Shown: one piece after another, positions 47,809-55,837 of the stretch | Layout: every line of letters begins with the position of its first letter | How positions within the stretch are numbered: the first letter of the stretch is position 1 | Position numbers and translations under genes: made by a program | The notes under the pieces: generated by a model | The model's input: the letters and a program-made list of their open reading frames with translations, nothing else | Databases searched by the model: none | Told to the model about the DNA's origin: nothing | From: Pseudonocardia sp. DSM 110487 | GTDB taxonomy: Bacteria; Actinomycetota; Actinomycetes; Mycobacteriales; Pseudonocardiaceae | Assembly: GCF_019468565.1 (NCBI RefSeq) | Contig: NZ_CP080521.1 | Coordinates: forward strand, 10,044,001-10,108,000 | Direction of reading: 5' to 3' | Length of the DNA stretch: 64,000 nucleotides

Positions 47809-50330
47809 CCGACGGGACCGCTGTCGGAGGTCTCGTTGAGCGCCGAACGGTTCGACTGCCCGCGGTTCGACGACGACCCCGACGTGCCCGTGCCGGAAGT
47901 GCCACTGTCCTGCGTGCCTGCGGACGTGGGCTGGTCATTGCTGCCGCTGCCGCTGCCGCTGTCGTCGTCGCCACCGGAGCGGCCCGAACGGGAGTTGTTG
48001 TCGCTGGAGGAACCGTTGTCGTCGTCGGACGACCTGTTGGAGTCGCTGTCGCGGTCCTCGTCGCTGTCGCTGTCGGAGTTCTCGTCCTCGTCCTCGTCGT
48101 CGGGCGAGGACGATTCATCGGAGACGTCGCTGGTCGGCGGCGTGCCCATCGGCAGGAAGGTGGAGAACGGCTCCGTCGGGTCGTCCTCGGTGGCCGTCTT
48201 CATGAACTCGTGCCAGATCTTGCCGGGCAGGCCACTGCCGAAAATCGGCTGCTTCTGGGCGTCGCGGATCGGCTCGCTCTTGTCCGTGCCCACCCAGACA
48301 GCCGTTGCCTTGTTCGGGGTGAACCCGACGAACCATGCGTCCCGGTTGTCACGGGCGCTGCCCTCGAGCTGCGCGGTGCCCGTCTTGGCCGCGACCTGCT
48401 GGTTGGGAAGGGCGTAACCCTTCTTGGGAGCCACCCCGAGCATCGCCTCGATGACGTTGCGCGCCACCTGCTGCGACATGACCTGCCGCCCGTCGTCGCC
48501 GGATCGCTCGTACAGGACCTCGCCGTCGGCCGCCTCGACGCGCGACACGATGTAGGGCTCGTGGTAAATGCCTTCCGCGGCGAACGTGGCGTAGGCGGAT
48601 GCCATGTCGATCGGGTGCACCTCCTTGTCGCCCAGCGAGACACCGCCGTTCGCGTTCTGCAGGAGGTCGTCCGGGATGCCGGCCTGGTGGGCCGCCTTGA
48701 CGACGTTGTCGATGCCGGTCTGGATACCCAGCTCGTAGAACCAGGTGTTGATCGACTCGGTCATCGCGTACTCGGCGCCGCACAGGGTGCAGCTGACGCC
48801 TTCGACGTTGCGCACCACGCCGGCCCGGCCTGGGAACGCCCGCGGTCCGCTGCCGTCGAGCTGGGTGCCCAGCCCGAAGTTCGGTTCGTTCTCCAGCGCG
48901 GCGGCCAGCACGAAGGGCTTGAACGACGACCCGGGCTGGCGGAAGGCCTCGCCCGCGTAGTCGAGGGCCAATCCCTCGGTCCCGCCGTAGTAGCTGATGA
49001 TCGCCCCGGTCTTCGGGTCGATGGAGACCAGCCCGGAGCGCAGGTTGTCGGGCTGTCTCGCCATCTGCTTCTTCACGGTGTCCACGGCCTCGGCCTGCAG
49101 CGGCTGCTGGACCGTGGTGGTGACCGTGACGCCGCGGGTGTTGATGACGTCCGAGGTGATGCCCTTCGCCTCGAGCTCCTTCAGGGCGCGCTCGTAGATG
49201 TGGTACCGGTCGTCATCAGGGATGCCGCCACCGGTCTGGTCGGGGATCTCGGGAAGCTGCGGGAACGTCTGCGCTGCCCGCTCGCCGCGGTCGAGCCAGC
49301 CCTGCTCGACCATTCCGTCGAGCACGAAGTTCCACCGTTCCTGCGAACGCTCGGGGTTTTTCGCCGGGTCCCAGCGCGACGGGGACTGGATCACCCCGGC
49401 GAGCATGGCGCCCTCCGACACCGTGAGCTGACCGACGTCCTTGTTGAAGTACGCCTTCGCCGCCGCCTGGATGCCGTACGCACCCCGGCCGAGGTAGATC
49501 GTGTTGAGGTAGTTCTCGAGGATCTCGTCCTTGGTCTTCTCCCGGGAGATCTTGACCGCGAGGACGACCTCCTTGTACTTGCGCCACGCGGAGAAGTCGT
49601 CCTCTCCGGTGGAGACCTTGATGTACTGCTGGGTGATGGTCGAACCGCCGCCGACTCCACCGGTCAGCTGGTTGTAGACCGCGCGAGCGATGCCGACGAA
49701 GTCGAAGCCGGGATTGGAGTAGAAGGAACGGTCCTCCGCGGACAGCACGGCGTCGCGCACGTGCTTCGGCACCTTGTCGAGTGTGACGGCGACCCGGTTC
49801 TCGTTCTCCGGGCGCACGGTGGCGAGGTCCTCGCCGCGCGCGAACTTGAACGTGGCCACCTGCGCGAGCGCCACGTCCTGCGACGACGGCACGGGGAACA
49901 TGAACCAGCCGACGACGAACGCGACGAACGGTCCGATCAGCAGCAGCCCGAGCACGACGTAGGAGATCCGGCGCACCCGCCGCCACGGCGAGACCTTCTT
50001 CCGGCCACGGCCCGCAGCGGAGGGCCGGCGCGGGCGTTCGGCCACCGCGGTGCGGGCACCGTGACCGGACACGACGGCCGTGGGATCACCGTCGTCGTGG
50101 GTGAGCAGAGGTACCGCCGAGTTGGTGTCCGGCGTGCGCCTGCCGGACGCGACCGGCGGACCATCGGCGCGGTAGCGCTGCGGGGTGCCACGGGAATCCG
50201 GTGGCGGTGCCTGCCGGCGCTGCGGGCCACCCGGCCCGCCGGGGCCGCCATGGCGGGGCGGCGGGCCGCCGTACGGTTGCCGGGGGCGGCCCCTCGGCGC
50301 GTCGAACCGGGGGTCGCGCTGATCACTCAC
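47805..50330 (-). CDS. ponA: Class A penicillin-binding protein (transglycosylase/transpeptidase)
   Basis: An 841-aa bifunctional peptidoglycan synthase. A Pro/Gly/Arg-rich cytosolic tail (1-115) is followed by one membrane helix (about 122-146). The GT51 domain has the catalytic Glu in SAEDRSFYSNPG (about 199) and GGSTITQQYIK. The transpeptidase domain has SSFK (Ser468), SIN (526-528) and KTG (649-651). The last 110 residues are a low-complexity Ser/Asp/Glu tail outside the cell. A CxxC pair (514, 517) sits close to the SxN motif. It matches PonA1 of mycobacteria and lies in the same gene order. Confidence 0.95.
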   Translation of the reverse strand: MSDQRDPRFDAPRGRPRQPYGGPPPRHGGPGGPGGPQRRQAPPPDSRGTPQRYRADGPPVASGRRTPDTNSAVPLLTHDDGDPTAVVSGHGARTAVAERPRRPSAAGRGRKKVSPWRRVRRISYVVLGLLLIGPFVAFVVGWFMFPVPSSQDVALAQVATFKFARGEDLATVRPENENRVAVTLDKVPKHVRDAVLSAEDRSFYSNPGFDFVGIARAVYNQLTGGVGGGSTITQQYIKVSTGEDDFSAWRKYKEVVLAVKISREKTKDEILENYLNTIYLGRGAYGIQAAAKAYFNKDVGQLTVSEGAMLAGVIQSPSRWDPAKNPERSQERWNFVLDGMVEQGWLDRGERAAQTFPQLPEIPDQTGGGIPDDDRYHIYERALKELEAKGITSDVINTRGVTVTTTVQQPLQAEAVDTVKKQMARQPDNLRSGLVSIDPKTGAIISYYGGTEGLALDYAGEAFRQPGSSFKPFVLAAALENEPNFGLGTQLDGSGPRAFPGRAGVVRNVEGVSCTLCGAEYAMTESINTWFYELGIQTGIDNVVKAAHQAGIPDDLLQNANGGVSLGDKEVHPIDMASAYATFAAEGIYHEPYIVSRVEAADGEVLYERSGDDGRQVMSQQVARNVIEAMLGVAPKKGYALPNQQVAAKTGTAQLEGSARDNRDAWFVGFTPNKATAVWVGTDKSEPIRDAQKQPIFGSGLPGKIWHEFMKTATEDDPTEPFSTFLPMGTPPTSDVSDESSSPDDEDEDENSDSDSDEDRDSDSNRSSDDDNGSSSDNNSRSGRSGGDDDSGSGSGSNDQPTSAGTQDSGTSGTGTSGSSSNRGQSNRSALNETSDSGPVG

Positions 50331-50364
50331 CGCTGCTCCGGGGGTTCGGGGGAAGGGTTTGCGG

Positions 50365-50775
50365 TCACTCGGCGGCGGTCCTGCGTCGGTCGGACCTGCG
50401 GCTGTGGGGAGCGTCGCCCGTGCCCATCACGTAGGACAGGACGAGATGATTCCAGCTGCAGGTGCGGCAGACCTCCACCACGTACACGGAGAAGTCGGCG
50501 TAGACGTTCGCCAGCTGCTCGATCTCCTCGGGCTTGCGTGCTGATCCCGCGGCGTGCTTGAGCTCGTCGCCGAAGATCCACGAGACCTGGGTGAGTCGTT
50601 CCTTGCGGCAGACCGGACACGCGCGATCGGTGGCTTCGCCGTGGAAACGCGCTGCTCGGAGCAGGTACGGGCTCGCATCGCAAACCTCGGCGACACCGAC
50701 CCGACCGGAGTGGACGTCGGCGAGCAGCGCACGGCGCTGCAACGCGTAGTCGACCACCTGCCGCTGGGTGCGCAC
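50365..50775 (-). CDS. DUF5318 family protein
   Basis: A 136-aa actinobacterial protein. RTQRQVVDYALQRRALLADV, then EVCDASPYLLRAARFHGE, CPVCRKERLTQVSWIFGDELK and VVEVCRTCSWNHLVLSYVMG are its hallmarks. The two CxxC pairs suggest a zinc ribbon. Function is unknown, but it is always found beside ponA (Rv0049-Rv0050 in M. tuberculosis). GTG 50775 matches the conserved start. It diverges from padR. Confidence 0.85.
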   Translation of the reverse strand: MRTQRQVVDYALQRRALLADVHSGRVGVAEVCDASPYLLRAARFHGEATDRACPVCRKERLTQVSWIFGDELKHAAGSARKPEEIEQLANVYADFSVYVVEVCRTCSWNHLVLSYVMGTGDAPHSRRSDRRRTAAE

Positions 50776-50880
50776 CCGGTCAGGGTACGCGGAGAGCGCC
50801 GGCGATCGTGGAGAACGCCTCCAACCGGCCCGATCGATCGACGACGGGTCGTCCTGACGCGCTCTCGGGACTGCAGGCAG

Positions 50881-50911
50881 ATGTATCGGCTCGATATACT
50901 GGGGCATGCTA
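50881..50911 (+). promoter_or_regulatory. PadR operator candidate before padR-ino1
   Basis: ATGTATC-ggctc-GATATACT (50881-50900, arms 5/6 complementary) followed by ATGCTATC forms overlapping imperfect dyads about 45-75 bp before the padR start. PadR operators in other bacteria have this ATGTAT/ATACAT look. Confidence 0.35.
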
Positions 50912-50954
50912 TCGGCGCGTGCCATCACAGCGCGGCAACGGAGGTGAGGTCGTC

Positions 50955-51542
50955 GTGCTCGAGCTGGCGATCCTCGGCCTGCTCCAGGAGGCGCCTGTCC
51001 ACGGCTACGAGCTGCGCAAGCAGCTCGCGCTCCGGCTGGGCAGCTTCCGGCTGTTCTCCTACGGGTCGTTGTACCCGGCGCTGCGCCGACTCACCCGTGC
51101 CGGCCTGATCGTCGAGGATCCCGACCAGCCCCCGCCGGAGTCCGGCGCATGGCCGCGGCGGAGCCGGCGTGTGTATCGGATCACTGCCGAGGGCAAGGAG
51201 CGCCTCGCCGAGCTGCTGTCCGAGTCCGGACCCCACGCGTGGGACGACGAGGGCTTCGGCGTCCACCTCGCGTTCTTCTCCCGCACGCCGGCCGAGGTGC
51301 GGATGCGGATCCTCGAGGGCAGGAGGCGTGCCGTCGAGGAACGCAGGGAGGGGCTCCGCGCGGCCCTCGGCAGGGCCCGCGAGCAGATCGACAACTACAC
51401 CCAGCAGCTCCACCAGCTCGGCCTCGACGCGTGCGAGCGGGAGGTGCGGTGGCTCAACGAGCTGATCGCCACCGAGCGTGCGGCGCGGGACGGGGTGGAA
51501 CCCGCAGACCAGGAAGACGAGAGAAGGAGCCGCCATGAGTGA
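50955..51542 (+). CDS. PadR family transcriptional regulator
   Basis: A 195-aa regulator. ELAILGLLQEAPVHGYELRKQLALRLGSFRLFSYGSLYPALRRLTRAGLI is the winged helix. The C-terminal dimerisation helix is long (EERREGLRAALGRAREQIDNY). GTG 50955 follows GGAGGTGAGG. Its 3' end overlaps the ino1 start by 8 bp, as in mycobacteria (Rv0047c-Rv0046c), so it probably controls inositol synthesis and itself. Confidence 0.9.
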   Translation: MLELAILGLLQEAPVHGYELRKQLALRLGSFRLFSYGSLYPALRRLTRAGLIVEDPDQPPPESGAWPRRSRRVYRITAEGKERLAELLSESGPHAWDDEGFGVHLAFFSRTPAEVRMRILEGRRRAVEERREGLRAALGRAREQIDNYTQQLHQLGLDACEREVRWLNELIATERAARDGVEPADQEDERRSRHE

Positions 51543-52614
51543 GGTCCGTGTCGCCGTCGTCGGCGTGGGTAACTGCGCGGCGTCGCTGGTGCAGGGCGTG
51601 CACTACTACGCGGACGCCGATCCGGCCACGCGCGTCCCCGGCCTGATGCACGTCGACTTCGGCGGCTACCACGTGCGCGACATCACGTTCGTGGCCGCGT
51701 TCGACGTCGACGCCAAGAAGGTGGGGCGCGACCTCTCGGAGGCGATCACCGCCAGCGAGAACAACACCATCAAGATCTGCGACGTCCCGCCGCTCGGCGT
51801 CCCGGTGCAGCGCGGCCACACGCTCGACGGCCTCGGCCGGTTCTACCGCGAGACGATCGACGAGTCCGACGACGAGCCGGTCGACGTCGCGCGTGTGCTC
51901 CGCGATACCCGTGCCGACGTGCTGGTGTCCTACCTGCCGGTCGGCAGCGAGGCGGCCGACCGCTTCTACGCGCAGGCGGCGATCGACGCTGGGGTGGCGT
52001 TCGTCAACGCGCTGCCGGTGTTCATCGCCTCCGACCCCGAGTGGGCGGAGAAGTTCCGCGTCGCGGGCGTGCCGATCATCGGTGACGACATCAAGAGCCA
52101 GGTCGGCGCCACCATCACCCACCGCGTGCTCGCCCGCCTGTTCGAGGACCGCGGGGTGCAGGTGGACCGCACGATGCAGCTGAACGTCGGCGGGAACATG
52201 GACTTCCTGAACATGAAGGAGCTGGAGCGGCTGGAGTCGAAGAAGGTCTCCAAGACCCAGTCGGTCACCTCCCAGGTCGACCGCGAGCTCGGCAAGGACA
52301 ACGTCCACATCGGGCCGTCGGACTACGTCGCGTGGCTCGACGACCGCAAGTGGGCCTACGTGCGGCTCGAGGGAAGGGCGTTCGGCGACGTGCCGCTGAA
52401 CCTGGAGTACAAGCTCGAGGTCTGGGACTCGCCCAACTCCGCGGGGATCATCATCGACGCCGTGCGGGCGGCCAAGCTGGCCAAGGACCGGGGCATCGGC
52501 GGGCCGGTGCTCTCCGCGGCGAGCTACTTCATGAAGTCCCCTCCCGAGCAGTACAGCGACGACGTCGCCCGCCAGGCGGTGGAGGAGTTCATCCGCGGCG
52601 AACGAGAGCGCTGA
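51535..52614 (+). CDS. ino1: Inositol-3-phosphate synthase
   Basis: A 359-aa NAD-dependent enzyme that converts glucose 6-phosphate to myo-inositol 1-phosphate, the source of phosphatidylinositol and mycothiol in actinobacteria. VAVVGVGNCAASLVQGVHYY binds NAD. SYLPVGSEAADRFYAQAAI, GDDIKSQVGATITHRVLA and LNVGGNMDFLNM are active-site segments of the prokaryotic type. ATG 51535 follows GAGAAGGAG and overlaps padR. A strong hairpin follows the gene. Confidence 0.97.
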   Translation: MSEVRVAVVGVGNCAASLVQGVHYYADADPATRVPGLMHVDFGGYHVRDITFVAAFDVDAKKVGRDLSEAITASENNTIKICDVPPLGVPVQRGHTLDGLGRFYRETIDESDDEPVDVARVLRDTRADVLVSYLPVGSEAADRFYAQAAIDAGVAFVNALPVFIASDPEWAEKFRVAGVPIIGDDIKSQVGATITHRVLARLFEDRGVQVDRTMQLNVGGNMDFLNMKELERLESKKVSKTQSVTSQVDRELGKDNVHIGPSDYVAWLDDRKWAYVRLEGRAFGDVPLNLEYKLEVWDSPNSAGIIIDAVRAAKLAKDRGIGGPVLSAASYFMKSPPEQYSDDVARQAVEEFIRGERER

Positions 52615-52630
52615 CACCGCTCCGCGTACG

Positions 52631-52670
52631 TCGGCCCCGGCCGTGGCCCTGTCGCCACGACCGGGGCCGA
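52631..52670 (+). terminator. ino1 terminator
   Basis: A 16-bp stem with one mismatch (52631-52646 with 52655-52670), an 8-nt loop and TTCGTTT after it, beginning 16 bp beyond the ino1 stop. Confidence 0.85.
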
Positions 52671-52680
52671 TTCGTTTGCA

Positions 52681-53121
52681 GACCACCAACCTTTCCGAAA
52701 GCACCGGATCCGTTCCATTATGGAAGGGGTTTCACTCGTCTGCTCCAATAACGAACGCATCACGGCACATCTCGTGTCGCAGGTCACCGGGTTGCACAGA
52801 TCAACTCGTTGATGGAGCAGTACGAGCGTCCGGGACGTGCCCTATTCGGTGCAGTGAGCGGTGAGCAGGTTCACCGGATAGCGCCTGCATAATTGAGATG
52901 TTCGTCATGGCTGGGCATCGAAATGCGTTCGTAATGTGCCAGACGGCCCTGCGCCACCGACGCTCAACCAGGGCGGCGGGCGCAGGGTCACCGCCGGACA
53001 GGCGGGATGCGGCACGGCCCGGATGCCAAACCAGGGGCCGTGCACGGCGCGTCCCGCCGGCTCCGCGGGCTTCCCCCGGCCCGCTGGGACCCCGTCCGTC
53101 GGTGCTACCCCGAGGACCACC
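52681..53121 (+). other. 441-bp upstream region of the NlpC/P60 gene with nested stems
   Basis: No gene is evident. Near the 3' end an outer stem (53001-53007 with 53052-53058) encloses a 9-bp perfect stem (53012-53020 with 53035-53043). Upstream sequence is AT-richer (GAACGCATCACGG, CATAATTGAGATG). It probably holds the promoter and a structured 5' leader. The conserved c-di-AMP (ydaO) riboswitch sequences are not recognisable. Confidence 0.4.
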
Positions 53122-53661
53122 GTGCCCAAGCATCTCCCCGCTCTAGCGCTTCGCGTCGCCGTCGTGACCACCACTGCTGCCGCCGCCTCCGTCTTCGCGG
53201 TGCTCCCCGCCACCGCCGAGGGCACCCCTGCCGCCCCCGTTGCGCTGGCCGTCACCCCGGTCGTGAAGACCGCGCCCTCCCTCGTAGAGCCCGCCGTCGC
53301 GGGCGCGCCGGCCGCCGCGACGCGGGCCGCGGCTGTCGACCTCGCCAAGAGCAAGGTCGGCTCGCCGTACCGGTACGGGGCGACCGGTCCGAACGCCTTC
53401 GACTGCTCCGGCCTCGTATCGTGGGCGTTCAAGAAGGCGGGCAAGTCGCTGCCGCGTACCAGCCGGGCACAATCGAAGGTCGGTACGCCGGTCTCGCGCG
53501 ACGAGCTGCAGCCCGGTGACCTCGTCTTCTTCTACAAGCCGGTCAGCCACGTCGGCATCTACATCGGCGACAACAAGATCGTGCACGCGAGCACCCGCAA
53601 GAGCCCGGTCAAGATCTCCGACATGAGCCGGATGAAGTTCAACTCCGCGCGCCGCATCTAG
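53122..53661 (+). CDS. Secreted NlpC/P60 family peptidoglycan endopeptidase
   Basis: A 179-aa protein. An N-terminal signal peptide (RVAVVTTTAAAASVFAVLPATAE, cleavage near 32) leads to an Ala/Val-rich linker and the NlpC/P60 domain. The catalytic Cys95 lies in NAFDCSGLVSWAF and His143 in VSHVGIYIG, with a polar residue near 155. It cleaves the stem peptide of peptidoglycan outside the cell, as RipA-type enzymes do. GTG 53122 places the signal peptide at the terminus. Confidence 0.9.
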   Translation: MPKHLPALALRVAVVTTTAAAASVFAVLPATAEGTPAAPVALAVTPVVKTAPSLVEPAVAGAPAAATRAAAVDLAKSKVGSPYRYGATGPNAFDCSGLVSWAFKKAGKSLPRTSRAQSKVGTPVSRDELQPGDLVFFYKPVSHVGIYIGDNKIVHASTRKSPVKISDMSRMKFNSARRI

Positions 53662-54146
53662 TGGCCCCCGGCCGGACTTCGTGATCATCGTCTGATCACA
53701 GGACTCGGGGAGCATCCCGGTACGGCGGAGCAGCCGGCGCATCCCGTGTCGGTCGACGCAGCCGGTCGCGGTGCGTTCCGCGGAACGCACGGGCGGCCCT
53801 GCCTCGGCGCCGTACCACTTCAGATCATGGAAGCGAAGATCGCGAATAGCGGTTGTCCATGGCTGCCGGCACAGCCATGAGCAACCGATACTTCGGATCA
53901 TGGGCGAGGATGCCGCCACCTCTGCTCAGCTCGGCCATGAGGCTCCCGTCGCCGGCGCAGCGCAGCTGTTGCGCAACGCGTCCGGTGCGGGCGCCGGGCC
54001 ACTCGGACAGGCACGAACCGCACGGTGGTCTCGAGCCCCACCGGGCCTACCCCCAGTGCCGCGCAGCTGCGTACATCGAAGGGGCCAGTCCCGGATCTGT
54101 CGGCAGATCGATGCTCGATACCACCTGCGCTCGTACCATCGGCTGG
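53662..54146. other. 485-bp gap rich in dyads, no gene recognised
   Basis: Four dyads: 53681-53687/53693-53699 (7 bp, just after the NlpC stop, possible terminator); the perfect 20-bp palindrome GTGCGTTCCGCGGAACGCAC at 53771-53790; a 36-nt hairpin at 53851-53886 (8-bp perfect stem plus six further pairs); and TTGCGCAA near 53970. No open frame looks coding. The element may encode a small RNA or be a decayed insertion. Confidence 0.45.
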
Positions 54147-54560
54147 GTGAGCTCCGAGGCCGACCGCAGCCGCCTGCGCATCTCCGACGCCGACCGCGCC
54201 GCGACGGCCGAGCGGCTGCGGATCGCGCTCGACGAGGGCCGGCTCGACCTCACCGAGTACGACGACCGGGTGCGCTCGGCGTACGCCGCAACCACCTACG
54301 GCGAGCTCGAGCCCATCACGGCCGACCTGCCACCGGTGACCGTGCCGGCGGTGAAGGAACCGGCCGCGCCCGTGGAACGCCAGAAGTGGCTCAACGAGTG
54401 GCGCGAGTGGCTCGGCGGCGCGGTCATCATGATCGCCATCTGGGGCACGACGTCGCTGGTGTCCGGGTCGCTGCACGCGTTCTGGCCCGCGATCCCGCTC
54501 GGGATCTGGGCCGCCGTCCTCCTCGCAGGTGCGCTCGGCAACAAGGAGAAGGACGCCTGA
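54147..54560 (+). CDS. DUF1707 domain-containing membrane protein
   Basis: A 137-aa protein. The DUF1707 domain (LRISDADRAATAERLRIALDEGRLDLTEYDDRVRSAYAATTYGEL is its extent, residues 8-52) is followed by a linker and two membrane helices (about 88-105 and 110-128). DUF1707 resembles SHOCT-like domains and is linked to envelope proteins in actinobacteria. GTG 54147 has no ribosome site and a TACCAT box lies 7 bp upstream, consistent with leaderless mRNA. Confidence 0.82.
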   Translation: MSSEADRSRLRISDADRAATAERLRIALDEGRLDLTEYDDRVRSAYAATTYGELEPITADLPPVTVPAVKEPAAPVERQKWLNEWREWLGGAVIMIAIWGTTSLVSGSLHAFWPAIPLGIWAAVLLAGALGNKEKDA

Positions 54561-54564
54561 GGCG

Positions 54565-55413
54565 CTATCGCGCGGCGTCGGCGGCGATCGCCAGCAGCGA
54601 GAGCGCGTCGTGATCCGGCGTGCCCTGCGCTGCTTGGTGGACGATGATCCGCGTGCTGCCGTCGCCCGTGCGGAGCACCTCCCACGTCAGGGAGATCGTC
54701 CCCACCGTCGGGTGGTGGAGGACCTTCTGCGCGCCGATCTTGCGACGGACGTCGTGACGCTCCCAGAGCGCTGCGAACTCCGGACTCGCCGCGGACAGTT
54801 CCTCGACCAGCGCGGTGACGTCGGGCGCGTCCGGGTCGCTGGCGAGCACGGTCCGCAGGTCGGCCACCGCTCCCGCCGCCGAGGACCGCCAGTCGTCGAA
54901 CAGCGCCGGGGCGTCCCGGTGCCGGAACATGTAGCGGATCGTGTTCCGGCGGGCAGGCGGCCACTCCGCGAATCCGTGGTAGAGCGCGAGGCCCTCCGCG
55001 TTTGCGGCGAGGACGTCGCTCGTGCGGCTCAGCACCAGCGCTGGGCAAGGCCGCAGGTTCTCCAGCAGCAGGCGCATGCTCGCCGTGACCGTCCGGTCCG
55101 GCGGGTGGTGCACCGGCCTGCGCCGGGCGACGTGGTCGGCGAGCCCGAACAGGTGGGCCCGCGCCTCGTCGTCGAGCTGCAGCGCGCTGGCCAGCGCTCC
55201 GAGCACCGCGCTGCTCGGGTTCGTCTCCTTGCCCTGCTCCAGCCGTATGTAGTAGTCGACGCTCACCCCGGCGAGCGCGGCCAGCTCCTCCCGCCGCAGG
55301 CCGGGCGTGCGCCGCAGGCCCACACCGACGGGCAACCCAACATCGTCGGGCCGGATCCGGGCCCGCCGAGCCCGCAGGAAGGCGGCCAGCGCTGTAGAGC
55401 TCACGACACCCAT
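54565..55413 (-). CDS. XRE-family regulator with MmyB-like ligand-binding domain
   Basis: A 282-aa regulator. The N-terminal HTH is RTPGLRREELAALAGVSVDYYIRLEQG with a basic lead (LRARRARIRPDD). The rest is the MmyB PAS-like fatty-acid-binding domain (LVLSRTSDVLAANAEGLALYHGF, RNTIRYMFRHRDAP). Such proteins often control a divergent reductase or membrane protein. ATG 55413 is chosen over GTG 55404. It diverges from the 83-aa membrane protein; a CCACCC/GGGTGG dyad (55422-55442) lies between. Confidence 0.85.
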   Translation of the reverse strand: MGVVSSTALAAFLRARRARIRPDDVGLPVGVGLRRTPGLRREELAALAGVSVDYYIRLEQGKETNPSSAVLGALASALQLDDEARAHLFGLADHVARRRPVHHPPDRTVTASMRLLLENLRPCPALVLSRTSDVLAANAEGLALYHGFAEWPPARRNTIRYMFRHRDAPALFDDWRSSAAGAVADLRTVLASDPDAPDVTALVEELSAASPEFAALWERHDVRRKIGAQKVLHHPTVGTISLTWEVLRTGDGSTRIIVHQAAQGTPDHDALSLLAIAADAAR

Positions 55414-55521
55414 CGTCCCAGCCACCCGGCTGCGGTGGGTGGCCCTGACACTGCCACCGGCACGGCAACCAGGAACGACGCACCCTGAACGACCGGCGGC
55501 GCCGCGGGCACGGTGGGAGCC

Positions 55522-55773
55522 ATGACGACTTCCGTGCCTGAACGACCCGCAACGGCCCGGGCCACCGGTCCGCGGCGCTGGAAGATGTGGGTGCTTCTGA
55601 CCTGCACGATCTACCCGCTGATCCTCGTCATCGTCACTGTGACGGATCCGTTCGTCCACGCGCTCCCCGCCCCACTGCGCTTCCTCGCCGTCGTACCGCT
55701 CATGACCGCATCGGTGGTGTGGGCCGTGCTGCCGCAGATCCAGCGCTGGTTCGGCCGCTGGCTGACGCGGTGA
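55522..55773 (+). CDS. Small membrane protein resembling the C-terminal anchor of ABM-type proteins
   Basis: An 83-aa protein with two helices (WKMWVLLTCTIYPLILVIVTV and FLAVVPLMTASVVWAVLP). This hairpin resembles the membrane tail attached to some antibiotic-biosynthesis-monooxygenase-like proteins, here without the enzyme domain. It is likely the target of the divergent MmyB-type regulator. Function unknown. Confidence 0.65.
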   Translation: MTTSVPERPATARATGPRRWKMWVLLTCTIYPLILVIVTVTDPFVHALPAPLRFLAVVPLMTASVVWAVLPQIQRWFGRWLTR

Positions 55774-55837
55774 AGCATCGCTGATTGGCAAGAACTGGCC
55801 TGGTGCAGGGCACTGCGATCCCCGTACGGTCGCACGC

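Noticed and set aside
52900..53121. c-di-AMP (ydaO) riboswitch upstream of the NlpC/P60 gene.
   Set aside because: The expected conserved AGCTAACC-GTAGGC segment is not found, so only an unspecified structured leader is reported.
53700..53919. A minus-strand frame contains RDLRFHDL, like the catalytic region of a tyrosine recombinase, suggesting an integrase remnant.
   Set aside because: The match is eight residues long, the flanking sequence does not continue the family, and no attachment-site repeat is visible.
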